Assembly: GCA_002715785.1 (NCBI GenBank)
Contig: PBAA01000024.1
Location: forward strand, 1-10,657
Direction: 5' to 3'
DNA: 10,657 bases
Source of the DNA: Gammaproteobacteria bacterium
GTDB taxonomy: Bacteria > Pseudomonadota > Gammaproteobacteria > Pseudomonadales > Azotimanducaceae
Each line of letters starts with the position of its first letter. Positions within the stretch are counted from its first letter, which is position 1. The notes under the pieces are model-generated. The model worked only from the letters and a program-made list of their open reading frames with translations. It was not told the origin of the DNA and searched no databases. Made by a program: the position numbers and the translations under genes. Positions 1 through 6,865 of this stretch are shown one piece after another.

Positions 1-115
1 TACTCCAAAATGCATCGGGATTTTCGATCGATTCGGCGTACATTTTTTGGTAGAGCGCCGCGTCAATGTGAGCAACGTTGGCAATTTCCGTCGGAACTGG
101 ATATAGCGCAGACAT
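1..115 (-). CDS. acs: Acetyl-CoA synthetase, N-terminal fragment (cut by window edge)
   Basis: Only the first 38 codons are present; the gene continues beyond position 1. The reading begins MSALYPVPTEIANVAHID and continues through LYQKMYAESI to ENPDAFW. This is the N-terminal pattern of AMP-forming acetyl-CoA synthetase (Y-P-V, then an A-x-I-D segment, a Y-x-x-M-Y segment and S-I-x-x-P-D-x-F-W). The family converts acetate, ATP and CoA to acetyl-CoA, AMP and PPi in the cytoplasm. The ATG lies one base after the pgi TGA. A GGAGA Shine-Dalgarno sequence at 124-128, inside the end of pgi, sits 8 bases upstream, so start and operon membership are well supported. From memory, acs also follows pgi in Pseudomonas. 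No catalytic motif is visible in this short piece, so the call rests on the N-terminal pattern and synteny. Confidence 0.85.
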   Translation of the reverse strand, partial: MSALYPVPTEIANVAHIDAALYQKMYAESIENPDAFWS

Positions 116-116
116 A

Positions 117-1730
117 TCAGTCGTCTCCGTCGTTGAATGGACTAGTGGTTCTGTCGCGAATCGTACGTACGAGTCCCTCAGTGGGACCGTCAGAGCTTTC
201 CGAATCGGGCGAACCAAGAGCTCGATAAATTTCCCGCGCAAGACGTTTACCCAATTCAACGCCCCATTGATCAAAGGAGTTGATCCGCCAAATCATGCCG
301 AGACACGCGACTTTGTGCTCGTAAAGGGCGATCAAACTACCCAGTGCTTCCGCATTAAGCTTGTCGACAAGAATGGTTGTTGTCGCGTGATCACCGCTAA
401 CCACTTCGTGAACCTTGGTCGAGTCACGCGCTTGATTTGCGGTCCCGTAGAGCATGACTTGGGATTGGCTGAAGCAGTTAGCAAGCAACCAGCGATGGTG
501 ATCGGGGTGATTATGCTCAGGATCCACGGTCGCAATGAAATCGGCACTGAAAGTTCGAGTGCCTTGATGCAATAGTTGATGGAAAGCATGCTGACCTTGG
601 GTTTCTTCTCCGCCCCAAATGATCGGTGATGTATGGACATTACAAGTCGAACCGTCTGCGTGGACAGCCTTTCCGTTGCTTTCCATTTCGAGTTGTTGGA
701 CGAATTCAACAAAAGTTCTCAAGCGCGAGTCATAACTCAACACCGCATGGGATTGAGAGCCGAGAAAATTGCTGTTCCAGATTGTAAGAAGAGCCAGAAT
801 TACAGGGATATTTTCGGCGATTGGCGCCTCTCGGAAATGTTCGTCCATGATGGCACCGCCGGACAAGAATTTGCGAAATTCGGGAGCGCCGATAGCGATC
901 GCTATTGTTATGCCGACCGATGACCACAACGAGAAGCGACCACCTACCCAGTCCCAGAGCTTGAACTGGCTTACAGACGCAATGCCGAACTTAGTCATTT
1001 CCGCGGCATTGTTACTAACGGCGACAAAATGTGAAGCAATAGCGGTTTTGTCGCAAGTACGTTCAAGGAACCACGTACGTGCAGCGTGTGCATTAGTAAG
1101 CGTTTCGAGTGTCGTAAATGTTTTCGACACGATGACAAACAAAGTTGTTTCTGGATCTAACCCCGTAAGGGCATGGGTTGTCGCTGCCCCATCGATATTC
1201 GCGAGAAATCTAATCTCTATTCCAGAACGGTTAAGTGCGCGGCAGGCGAGCTCGCAGCCAAGATGAGAACCGCCGACGCCAATATGAACGATGTGGGTTA
1301 TGCGTCGGCCGGTGAAACCGTTTCTTTCACCGCCTCGGACGGCTTCGGCATATTGGAGCATGCGATCTTGTTCGCGTTCGATATCTTGAGTTACTTGTGT
1401 AAGTTTCGCATCGGCGGGTGTTCGTAAAGCTGTGTGTAGTGCGGGGCGGTGTTCAGTGACATTGACTATTTCACCGGTCATTTGAGCGGAAATGAGGTCT
1501 AGCACTCGAGATTCTTCCGCCAAGCCTACAAGGCCCTCAAAAATCGATCGATCGATCCGTTGTTTGGAGAAGTCGACCAGTAGTGAGCCGACACGGATGC
1601 TGTATTTCTCGAAGCGGTCAGTTTCACCCACCCGTTCGCGGTTATGGGTTTGAGTAGCGATTTCAGCAAGCGCTGTTAGTTTTTTCCACGACGCGGTTTC
1701 TTCTGGCCGGCTTGCGGTTTTATCGGTCAT
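117..1730 (-). CDS. pgi: Glucose-6-phosphate isomerase
   Basis: 537 residues, close to the 549 of E. coli Pgi. It interconverts glucose-6-phosphate and fructose-6-phosphate in the cytoplasm. Visible family features: the sugar-phosphate (SIS) loop IGVGGSHLG at residues 150-158; NIDGA (178-182) and VSKTFTTLET (201-210) in the phosphate-binding region; signature 1, D-W-V-G-G-R-F-S-L-W-S-S-V-G, at 260-273; MESNGK at 349-354; and signature 2, G-M-I-W-R-I-N-S-F-D-Q-W-G-V-E-L-G-K, ending at Lys495, equivalent to catalytic Lys514 of E. coli. The residue aligning with E. coli Glu355 is Gly374 (WGGEET rather than WGEPGT), and the region of His386 also differs (see findings). The ATG is 10 bases after the kinase stop and lacks a clear Shine-Dalgarno sequence. 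The TGA is one base before the acs ATG, so kinase-pgi-acs probably form one operon. Confidence 0.96.
   Translation of the reverse strand: MTDKTASRPEETASWKKLTALAEIATQTHNRERVGETDRFEKYSIRVGSLLVDFSKQRIDRSIFEGLVGLAEESRVLDLISAQMTGEIVNVTEHRPALHTALRTPADAKLTQVTQDIEREQDRMLQYAEAVRGGERNGFTGRRITHIVHIGVGGSHLGCELACRALNRSGIEIRFLANIDGAATTHALTGLDPETTLFVIVSKTFTTLETLTNAHAARTWFLERTCDKTAIASHFVAVSNNAAEMTKFGIASVSQFKLWDWVGGRFSLWSSVGITIAIAIGAPEFRKFLSGGAIMDEHFREAPIAENIPVILALLTIWNSNFLGSQSHAVLSYDSRLRTFVEFVQQLEMESNGKAVHADGSTCNVHTSPIIWGGEETQGQHAFHQLLHQGTRTFSADFIATVDPEHNHPDHHRWLLANCFSQSQVMLYGTANQARDSTKVHEVVSGDHATTTILVDKLNAEALGSLIALYEHKVACLGMIWRINSFDQWGVELGKRLAREIYRALGSPDSESSDGPTEGLVRTIRDRTTSPFNDGDD
124..128 (-). promoter_or_regulatory. 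Ribosome binding site of acs
   Basis: GGAGA on the minus strand, 8 bases before the acs ATG and inside the last codons of pgi. It fixes the acs start and suggests ribosomes ending pgi can reinitiate on acs. Confidence 0.65.
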
Positions 1731-1740
1731 CCGAAAGGGC

Positions 1741-2412
1741 CTAAATCAACGTCGGATGAGGATTGAAATACTGACGAATACCGTTCATTTGAACGACCTG
1801 TTCCAATAAGGCATCAAAGTGGTTGTCGTTGTGACTGAAGTCTGCCTCTTCAGCGTTAACGATCAACAGTGGTGCTTGGTCGTAAAAGTGAAAGAAATCC
1901 GTGTACGCCTCAGAAAGAGTATTGAGATAGTCGCCGTCAATGTGTTGTTCAGACGCGATTCCGCGTTCGCGAATGCGGTCAAGCAATACAGATATGGGTG
2001 CCTGAAGGTAGATGACGAGATCCGGTGCCGGAGGATCGAGCATTAGGTTGTTGTAGATTTGTTCGTAAAGGGCTAGTTCGTTTTGGTCTAGCGTGAGTTC
2101 GGCAAAGAGCCGATCTTTTTCGATTAGAAAGTCGGAAATAACGGTGGGTCCGACCAAGTCTGGGCCGGCGAGCTTAGCAACCTGATCCGCTCGGTGCAGA
2201 AGGAAAAACAGTTGTGTAGGCAGAGCATGTCTTCGACCTTCACGATAGAAACGATCCAGAAAAGGATTGTCCGATGCAGGTTCGAGAAGCAATTGATAGT
2301 TGAATGTCTCGGCGAGGCGTGTGGCGAGGGTTGTCTTGCCGGCGCCAATCGGTCCTTCGACAGCAACGTATCGGGGCAGATCGTTGTCGTTGAGGCGCGA
2401 TTGCGTTGACAT
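1741..2412 (-). CDS. Deoxynucleoside kinase (dGK/dAK family)
   Basis: 223 residues from the ATG at 2412. Family members phosphorylate deoxynucleosides with ATP for dNTP salvage in the cytoplasm; which base is preferred cannot be read from this sequence. Visible: a P-loop at the N-terminus, EGPIGAGKTT (residues 19-28, Lys26 binding the phosphates); LLLEPASDNPFL with the Glu expected to act near the sugar 5'-hydroxyl; a D-F-L-I-E-K-D-R-L-F-A segment matching the family's D/E-R motif; and an Arg-rich lid, RIRERG. An in-frame TTG lies four codons upstream at 2424 but has no Shine-Dalgarno, whereas the ATG has a weak TGAG seven bases before it, so ATG is preferred. It follows pcnB after 83 bases and precedes pgi by 10. 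In related genomes this kinase usually lies near folK and panBC, which are absent here. Confidence 0.88.
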   Translation of the reverse strand: MSTQSRLNDNDLPRYVAVEGPIGAGKTTLATRLAETFNYQLLLEPASDNPFLDRFYREGRRHALPTQLFFLLHRADQVAKLAGPDLVGPTVISDFLIEKDRLFAELTLDQNELALYEQIYNNLMLDPPAPDLVIYLQAPISVLLDRIRERGIASEQHIDGDYLNTLSEAYTDFFHFYDQAPLLIVNAEEADFSHNDNHFDALLEQVVQMNGIRQYFNPHPTLI

Positions 2413-2495
2413 GGGCGAACTCAAGGAAATGACGTGACTATCATGAGGTAGGGATTCAGGCTCTTCAAGGCGATGTTCTTATCGGGAATATGGGG

Positions 2496-3767
2496 CTAGG
2501 CATTATCGCGTTTGGATCGTCGACGTCGTTTCTTTCGTTGGGGCGATAAACCGCTGATTCGGTCTTGTTGCTCCGTAGAATTCAAAGTTTGCATTTCGGT
2601 CCACCACTGGGCCAACTCGGGCTCGACTTCTGCGTTTCCGGCACGCAACAAGAGGAAGTCGTACGCGGCACGAAAACGGCGATGTTCTAACAACGGACCT
2701 ATAGAACGGGGGTTTCGTCTTTCAAGGCGTAATTGAAGGTGCCACACGTCACGTATAAAAAACGCGTGTCGCTTCGGGATGGAGACTGTACGTTGTTGTT
2801 GGATTACGTTTCGTGCCGCTTCGAACTGGGTTTCTTGGGAGTTTCCGACAGTGCTGGATGCGTTGCATTGTGATTTGTATTGATGCCATAGGAGAGCGGC
2901 GAGTACGAAGGCGGGTGTAACGGGCTTTTCTAGGGCGATCCGCTGGTCAGTGCTTTGCAGTGCTGTGATCACCAATTCGGTTGATTCAGAAGAGAGAGGG
3001 AACAGGATTTCCAAAAGGTTGAATTTCTGCAATAGCTCAAACGCCCGTTCTGCGGCGCCAGTCATTAATAGTTTGTTGAATTCGTCGAATAGGCGTGGAG
3101 GGGGCACTGCGTAGAGCGACTCTCCCCTTGGGGAGATAGCTCGCTCGGTGTTTTTTTCTATGGAAAAATCTAATTTAGCCGCCAATCGAATCGCGCGTAA
3201 TATGCGGACGGGATCTTCTTGATATCGGACCTTAGGATTGCCGATTAGGCGGAGCGTTCGTGAATCTAGATCCTGCATGCCTTTGACGAAATCAAGAACT
3301 GTGTTATTTGCAGGGTCGTAGTACAGGGCGTTTACGGTGAAGTCGCGACGAAACGCGTCTTCGTCAATGTTTCCATATACATTGTCTCGAACAATTAGTC
3401 CGTCGCGGGCTTCCTGTTCACCGTGACTCGACGCGGCATCGCGATCGATCTGTTTGCGGAATGTAGAGACTTCGATGATCTCGCGACCCATTCGTACATG
3501 AACGATCCTGAAGCGGCGACCGATGAGCCGAGCTCGTGGAAATACTTTCCTGACTTCTTCGGGTGTCGCGCTGGTAGCAACGTCGAAGTCTTTCGGAACC
3601 AGACCGAGTAATAGGTCCCGAACGCATCCTCCCACAAGATAAGTTTCGTAGTTGGCTTTTCGAAGTGACTCGACTACGCGGATGGCACTCCGGGAAATAC
3701 GATCTACCGGGATTTTGTGTGAAGCGATACGGCGGGGCAAAGGGCCAGTTCGATTCCGTGAGGGCAA
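2496..3767 (-). CDS. pcnB: Poly(A) polymerase I
   Basis: 423 residues from a TTG at 3767. PcnB adds 3' poly(A) tails to RNA and so promotes decay. Class II nucleotidyltransferase features: LVGGCVRD (44-51) and KDFDVAT (59-65), where Asp60 and Asp62 are the metal-binding pair; GRRFRIVHV (83-91), the segment that separates PcnB from CCA-adding enzymes; RRDFTVNALYY (140-150); and YQEDPVRILRAIRLAAKL (182-199). The C-terminus is a basic tail, R-K-K-R-R-R-R-S-K-R at 411-420, probably for RNA binding. A TAA at 3777-3779 closes the frame upstream, and there is no ATG or GTG before the conserved core: candidates are TTG at 3767, TTG at 3740 or a rarer codon, so the start is uncertain. It lies 178 bases after gluQ; folK, its usual downstream neighbour, is missing. 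Confidence 0.93.
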   Translation of the reverse strand: MPSRNRTGPLPRRIASHKIPVDRISRSAIRVVESLRKANYETYLVGGCVRDLLLGLVPKDFDVATSATPEEVRKVFPRARLIGRRFRIVHVRMGREIIEVSTFRKQIDRDAASSHGEQEARDGLIVRDNVYGNIDEDAFRRDFTVNALYYDPANNTVLDFVKGMQDLDSRTLRLIGNPKVRYQEDPVRILRAIRLAAKLDFSIEKNTERAISPRGESLYAVPPPRLFDEFNKLLMTGAAERAFELLQKFNLLEILFPLSSESTELVITALQSTDQRIALEKPVTPAFVLAALLWHQYKSQCNASSTVGNSQETQFEAARNVIQQQRTVSIPKRHAFFIRDVWHLQLRLERRNPRSIGPLLEHRRFRAAYDFLLLRAGNAEVEPELAQWWTEMQTLNSTEQQDRISGLSPQRKKRRRRSKRDNA

Positions 3768-3793
3768 GAGACGATCTTATCTGGAGAAGATCC

Positions 3794-3818
3794 AAAAAGG
3801 AAAGATCGTTGATCCTTC
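3794..3818 (-). terminator. Possible intrinsic terminator or attenuator between gluQ and pcnB
   Basis: On the minus strand an 8-bp stem, GAAGGATC / GATCTTTC with one G·U pair and an AAC loop (3800-3818), is followed by C and five T (3794-3799). The shape fits an intrinsic terminator for dksA-gluQ, or an attenuator, since it lies only 26 bases before the first possible pcnB start. The stem is not GC-rich and the loop is tight, so strength is doubtful. I found no convincing sigma-70 promoter for pcnB in the rest of the gap; a CATAAT near 3840 lacks a recognisable -35 partner. Confidence 0.35.
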
Positions 3819-3945
3819 TACGCAGGTATTCGATGAGTATTATGTTAAATAGAAAGGAAGCGGAAGGGATTAGAAGGTCTGATGCAAGCGAGTTGGTTGC
3901 CGGGATTGTTATCTAGCGCTCGGTACTGGCCTATTGACGTGAACT

Positions 3946-4824
3946 TTAAACGCTGACGAAATCTATTATAGACGGCGTTTTAGGCACCATCGCGCGTTCC
4001 CAATTTGCACAGGCGCTAGCCAGCAATTCGTCGACTGTTTTTTCGGCTGGTACAGGCTGCCCTAACAGTTGCAACGCAGTCTGGAGGTTTTGACTCGGAA
4101 AACGATCGTCGATCGCGGTCGCTTCGGAGTGTTTAGACAATTTGACGCCACTTGAATGAGTGAAAACGGGCACGTGGGCGTAGCGAGGGAGAGATAGGTT
4201 GAGCTTTTCCCGTAAACAAAGTTGTCTGGCGGTGTTGTCCATCAAATCGGCGCCTCTCATGATATGGGAAACTTCTTGTTCATCGTCATCGATGACCACG
4301 GCCATTTGATAGGAAGGGATACCGTCGCGACGAGATACAACAAAGTCGCCAACCGTGCACGTTAAGTTCTCAGTATAGATACCCTGGACCAAGTCATTGA
4401 ATTCATAGGGTTGATCGGGCACACGGACGCGTAAAGCGGAGTGAGCGAGGTTTGATCTATTCAAGTCTCGACAGGTTCCAGGATATTTTATTCGTCCTGC
4501 TAGCTTCCTACGCGAGCAATCACAAGCGAAGAGGAGACCTTGTTTGTCGAGATTCTCAAGCGCGGATTGATAAAGGTCTCGATGACTACTTTGTCGCACA
4601 ATCGGGCCGTCCCACTCTAGGCCATGTTTTTCGAGGCTAGTGAAAATTCGTTTTTCTGCCCCGTTGACAACGCGCGGTGAATCTAAGTCATCGATACGAA
4701 CGTGCCAGTCGCCACCGTGGGACCGCGCGTCGAGATAACTCGCTAGAGCCGTGACAAGCGAGCCAAAATGTAGTGGACCGGAAGGTGTTGGTGCGAATCG
4801 ACCGACGTACCGTTTTTTAAGCAC
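3946..4824 (-). CDS. gluQ: Glutamyl-Q tRNA(Asp) synthetase
   Basis: 292 residues starting at GTG. GluQ is a shortened glutamyl-tRNA synthetase without an anticodon-binding domain. It activates glutamate and attaches it to the queuosine base at the wobble position of tRNA(Asp). Visible: the N-terminus RYVGRFAPTPSGPLHFGSL carries the HIGH-like motif (LHFG, 18-21); zinc ligands C101-x-C103, Tyr114 and Cys118 (CDCSRR then YPGTC), a hallmark of GluQ; and GVKLSKHSEA at 226-235, the KMSKS-like loop. The length is typical and much shorter than GltX at about 470 residues. The GTG lies 2 bases after the dksA TAG, so dksA and gluQ are cotranscribed as in E. coli. No strong Shine-Dalgarno is visible, which suggests coupling to dksA translation. 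Its presence implies the organism makes queuosine-modified tRNA. Confidence 0.94.
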   Translation of the reverse strand: MLKKRYVGRFAPTPSGPLHFGSLVTALASYLDARSHGGDWHVRIDDLDSPRVVNGAEKRIFTSLEKHGLEWDGPIVRQSSHRDLYQSALENLDKQGLLFACDCSRRKLAGRIKYPGTCRDLNRSNLAHSALRVRVPDQPYEFNDLVQGIYTENLTCTVGDFVVSRRDGIPSYQMAVVIDDDEQEVSHIMRGADLMDNTARQLCLREKLNLSLPRYAHVPVFTHSSGVKLSKHSEATAIDDRFPSQNLQTALQLLGQPVPAEKTVDELLASACANWERAMVPKTPSIIDFVSV

Positions 4825-4826
4825 AG

Positions 4827-5525
4827 CTAACCGTGCAATTGCCGCTCACGCAGTTCGTCGCGGGATTTGCAGTCGATACATTGGTTGGCCGTCGGACGCG
4901 CTTCCAAACGTCTCAATCCTACTTCCACACCGCAGGTGTCACAGTATCCGTAGTCTTCGATTTCAATGCGTTCGAGAGTTTGATCGATTTTCTTGATAAG
5001 TTTCCGTTCTCGATCGCGTGTTTTTAACTCGATGCTGAACTCTTCTTCTTGCGCCGCCCGGTCCGTAGGGTCAGGAAAGTTAGTGGCCTCGTCCTGCATA
5101 AGAATCATGGTTCGGTCTACCTCACCCATTAGATCTTGCCGCCACTCTATAAGTATCTGATGGAAGTGTTTTAACTGGCGGGCGGACATGTAGGCCTCGT
5201 TGCTCGCCGGTACGTATGGCGAAAAATTCCGGAAGGGCGAGTCTAGTGGATTGTGTTGTGACACCTTCGTACTAATACGAGCTTTTTTAGCGACTGACTT
5301 TTTTGTCTTTGGCTTGGCTCGGGGATTTGCCGTTTTAGTTTTACGTCCTGAGCCGGTTTGCGAAGGGGATGACGTTTTAGCCGTTTTCCCGGTCTTTGAC
5401 TTGTTGTCTTCTGTTCGCCGAGTGGATGTTGTTTTCGACCCCGAGCGAGATGTGGCATCTCTTTTGGCCTTCGGTTTAATAGGTTTGTTCTTGGATTTCG
5501 CTGCAGACGACTTTTTGGCTGGCAT
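4827..5525 (-). CDS. dksA: RNA polymerase-binding factor DksA with long basic N-terminal extension
   Basis: 232 residues; E. coli DksA has 151. DksA enters the RNA polymerase secondary channel and works with ppGpp to control rRNA, tRNA and amino-acid promoters. The core, from about residue 104, follows E. coli closely: YMSARQLKHF; a coiled coil; the coiled-coil tip FPDPTDRAAQEEEFS, with Asp152 and Asp155 equivalent to Asp71 and Asp74; RDRERKLIKKI; and a C4 zinc finger (C195, C198, C216, C219). Residues 1 to about 90 are low complexity: 22 Lys and 7 Arg against 3 acidic residues, with many Ser, Thr, Ala and Pro and no hydrophobic segment. The ATG is preceded by AAGGA at 5538-5542 with a long 12-base spacer. 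No ATG occurs in the core until Met113, so the extension appears genuinely translated. First gene of the leftward block; followed by gluQ. Confidence 0.95.
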   Translation of the reverse strand: MPAKKSSAAKSKNKPIKPKAKRDATSRSGSKTTSTRRTEDNKSKTGKTAKTSSPSQTGSGRKTKTANPRAKPKTKKSVAKKARISTKVSQHNPLDSPFRNFSPYVPASNEAYMSARQLKHFHQILIEWRQDLMGEVDRTMILMQDEATNFPDPTDRAAQEEEFSIELKTRDRERKLIKKIDQTLERIEIEDYGYCDTCGVEVGLRRLEARPTANQCIDCKSRDELRERQLHG

Positions 5526-5674
5526 CTTGACTTCGTATCCTTATGCCCGAAATGGGGTCACTCCAGAGCAGGCCGCGTAAACTATCAAAACAGTTGCGGG
5601 AAAACCATACAGCGAGCCAAAGTTTTTGATGCGCCTTTGTTTCTGGTAGGCATAGATTTTATGAGGACGAGCTA
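5526..5674. promoter_or_regulatory. Divergent intergenic region between dksA and the aminotransferase
   Basis: This 149-base gap separates two outward-facing transcription units and should hold promoters for both. I can locate ribosome binding sites (AAGGA at 5538-5542 for dksA, GAGGA at 5663-5667 for the aminotransferase). No -35/-10 pair matches consensus well enough to name. On the dksA side a TTGATA and an overlapping GATAGT lie before a GC-rich stretch around 5570-5580, which is compatible with a stringently controlled promoter but weak. Confidence 0.4.
5663..5667 (+). promoter_or_regulatory. Ribosome binding site deciding the TTG start of the aminotransferase
   Basis: GAGGA is followed by 7 bases and then TTG at 5675. 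No ATG in the correct frame lies upstream, and the next in-frame ATG is codon 18, inside the conserved region. This site is the main reason for choosing TTG. Confidence 0.65.
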
Positions 5675-6865
5675 TTGAAAAACACTCCTTCGAAATGGGC
5701 GTGTAGCCAACCTTCGTTTAAGGTTATGGAGGTTCTTAAACGCGCCCGGGAAATCGAGCGCGAGGGACGTCGTGTGATCCATTTTGAGGTTGGCGAGCCC
5801 GATTTCCCGACCGCGTCGGTCATCGTTGAAGCGGCAAAACGAGCCCTTGATGACGGGCATACTGGATATACAGAAGCTCTTGGGATACCGGAACTTCGTA
5901 ACGCGATTGCCGACGATTACCGTTTGCGTTTTGGGATCAATATCGAGTCAAGGCGTATCGCGGTGACATCCGGGGCGAGTGGCGCGCTCAATCTCCTATT
6001 CTCAGTGTTGTTGAATCCAGGAGACAAAGTATTGATGTCGGACCCTGGTTATCCCTGCAATGAGGCGTTTGTACGCGTTGTCGGTGGCGAACCAATACGG
6101 ATGCCGGTTGATGAGAGTACGGGCTACCAACCTACCGTAGAGATAGTTAAGGAGCGCTGGACCGCGGATACCGTTGGCGTAGTTTTAGCGACGCCGTCAA
6201 ATCCGACTGGGTCTATGATCCAAAAGGAACAACTTAAGTCAATCAATGAGTTCCTAGCCGAGCGAGAGGCGTTTGTGCTGGTCGATGAGATTTATCAGGG
6301 CCTTGTGTATGAACCAGATCTTGATGCGGTGGCTACCAGCAGCCTCGCCATTGATCCTGAACTGATCGTCGTCAATAGTTTTTCCAAATACTTTGGGATG
6401 ACGGGTTGGCGCCTGGGGTGGTGCGTGGTACCGAACTCTCTCATTGAGGCGCTTGAACGAGCTGCTCAAAATCTCTACATCGCGCCATCGATCGTTGCCC
6501 AGTATGCAGCCTTGGCCGCTTATTCACCCGAAGGATTGGGCGTGTCAGAGGAACGTCGCACACGATTTCAGCGACGCCGAGACCTCATGTACCGAGGTCT
6601 TTGCGACGCCGGGCTTGAGGTTCCTCTGAAGCCCGAGGGAGCCATTTATCTATACGCCAATATCAGTTCCTGTGGACTTGACTCCGAAACCTTTAGCTCA
6701 AGACTGATAGAGGAGTATCAGGTCGCGGTTACGCCCGGGACCGACTTCGGCTCTCACCGTGCACACGAATATGTGAGGTTCGCGTATACGGCTGCCGAAG
6801 ACGACATCCGTAGAGGGTCCGAATTAATTGGTCGAGCCGTTAGGCGATTCCGGAATGAAATTTGA
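5675..6865 (+). CDS. Class I/II PLP-dependent aminotransferase
   Basis: 396 residues from a TTG with a good Shine-Dalgarno. Fold-type I aminotransferases move an amino group between an amino acid and a 2-oxoacid using pyridoxal phosphate. Visible: EVGEPDFPT (38-46), typical of the aspartate aminotransferase I-gamma group; TSGASGAL (98-105), where the cofactor phosphate is held; SDPGYPC (122-128); ATPSNPTGS (172-180) with Asn176; DEIYQGLVY (204-212) with Asp204 and Tyr207; the Schiff-base lysine Lys238 in SFSKYFGMTGWRLGW (235-249); and Arg368 in VRFAYT, the expected substrate carboxylate-binding Arg. Substrate specificity (aspartate, alanine, aromatic or other) cannot be settled. Its last 11 bases overlap sfsA, so the two are probably cotranscribed. 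From memory, a similar aminotransferase lies next to dksA in Pseudomonas. Confidence 0.92.
   Translation: MKNTPSKWACSQPSFKVMEVLKRAREIEREGRRVIHFEVGEPDFPTASVIVEAAKRALDDGHTGYTEALGIPELRNAIADDYRLRFGINIESRRIAVTSGASGALNLLFSVLLNPGDKVLMSDPGYPCNEAFVRVVGGEPIRMPVDESTGYQPTVEIVKERWTADTVGVVLATPSNPTGSMIQKEQLKSINEFLAEREAFVLVDEIYQGLVYEPDLDAVATSSLAIDPELIVVNSFSKYFGMTGWRLGWCVVPNSLIEALERAAQNLYIAPSIVAQYAALAAYSPEGLGVSEERRTRFQRRRDLMYRGLCDAGLEVPLKPEGAIYLYANISSCGLDSETFSSRLIEEYQVAVTPGTDFGSHRAHEYVRFAYTAAEDDIRRGSELIGRAVRRFRNEI

Noticed and set aside
78..575. Long plus-strand open frame inside pgi
   Set aside because: It is antisense to a strongly conserved enzyme, its product matches no family I recognise, and there is no ribosome site; it is a shadow frame.
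1545..1560. GATC-rich palindromic string (CGATCGATCGATC)
   Set aside because: Lies within pgi codons and GATC/CGATCG words are scattered across the whole window; no clustering that would suggest an origin or regulatory site.
3418..3795. Alternative minus-strand frame at the 5' end of pcnB, considered as a frameshifted N-terminus
   Set aside because: Its translation does not resemble PcnB, while the pcnB frame already gives the expected residues (KIPVDRISRSAIRVVESL) before the core; no frameshift is needed.
6828..6854. Upstream start for sfsA
   Set aside because: The nine extra residues lie wholly inside the aminotransferase end and do not resemble SfsA N-termini; the ATG at 6855 fits the family.
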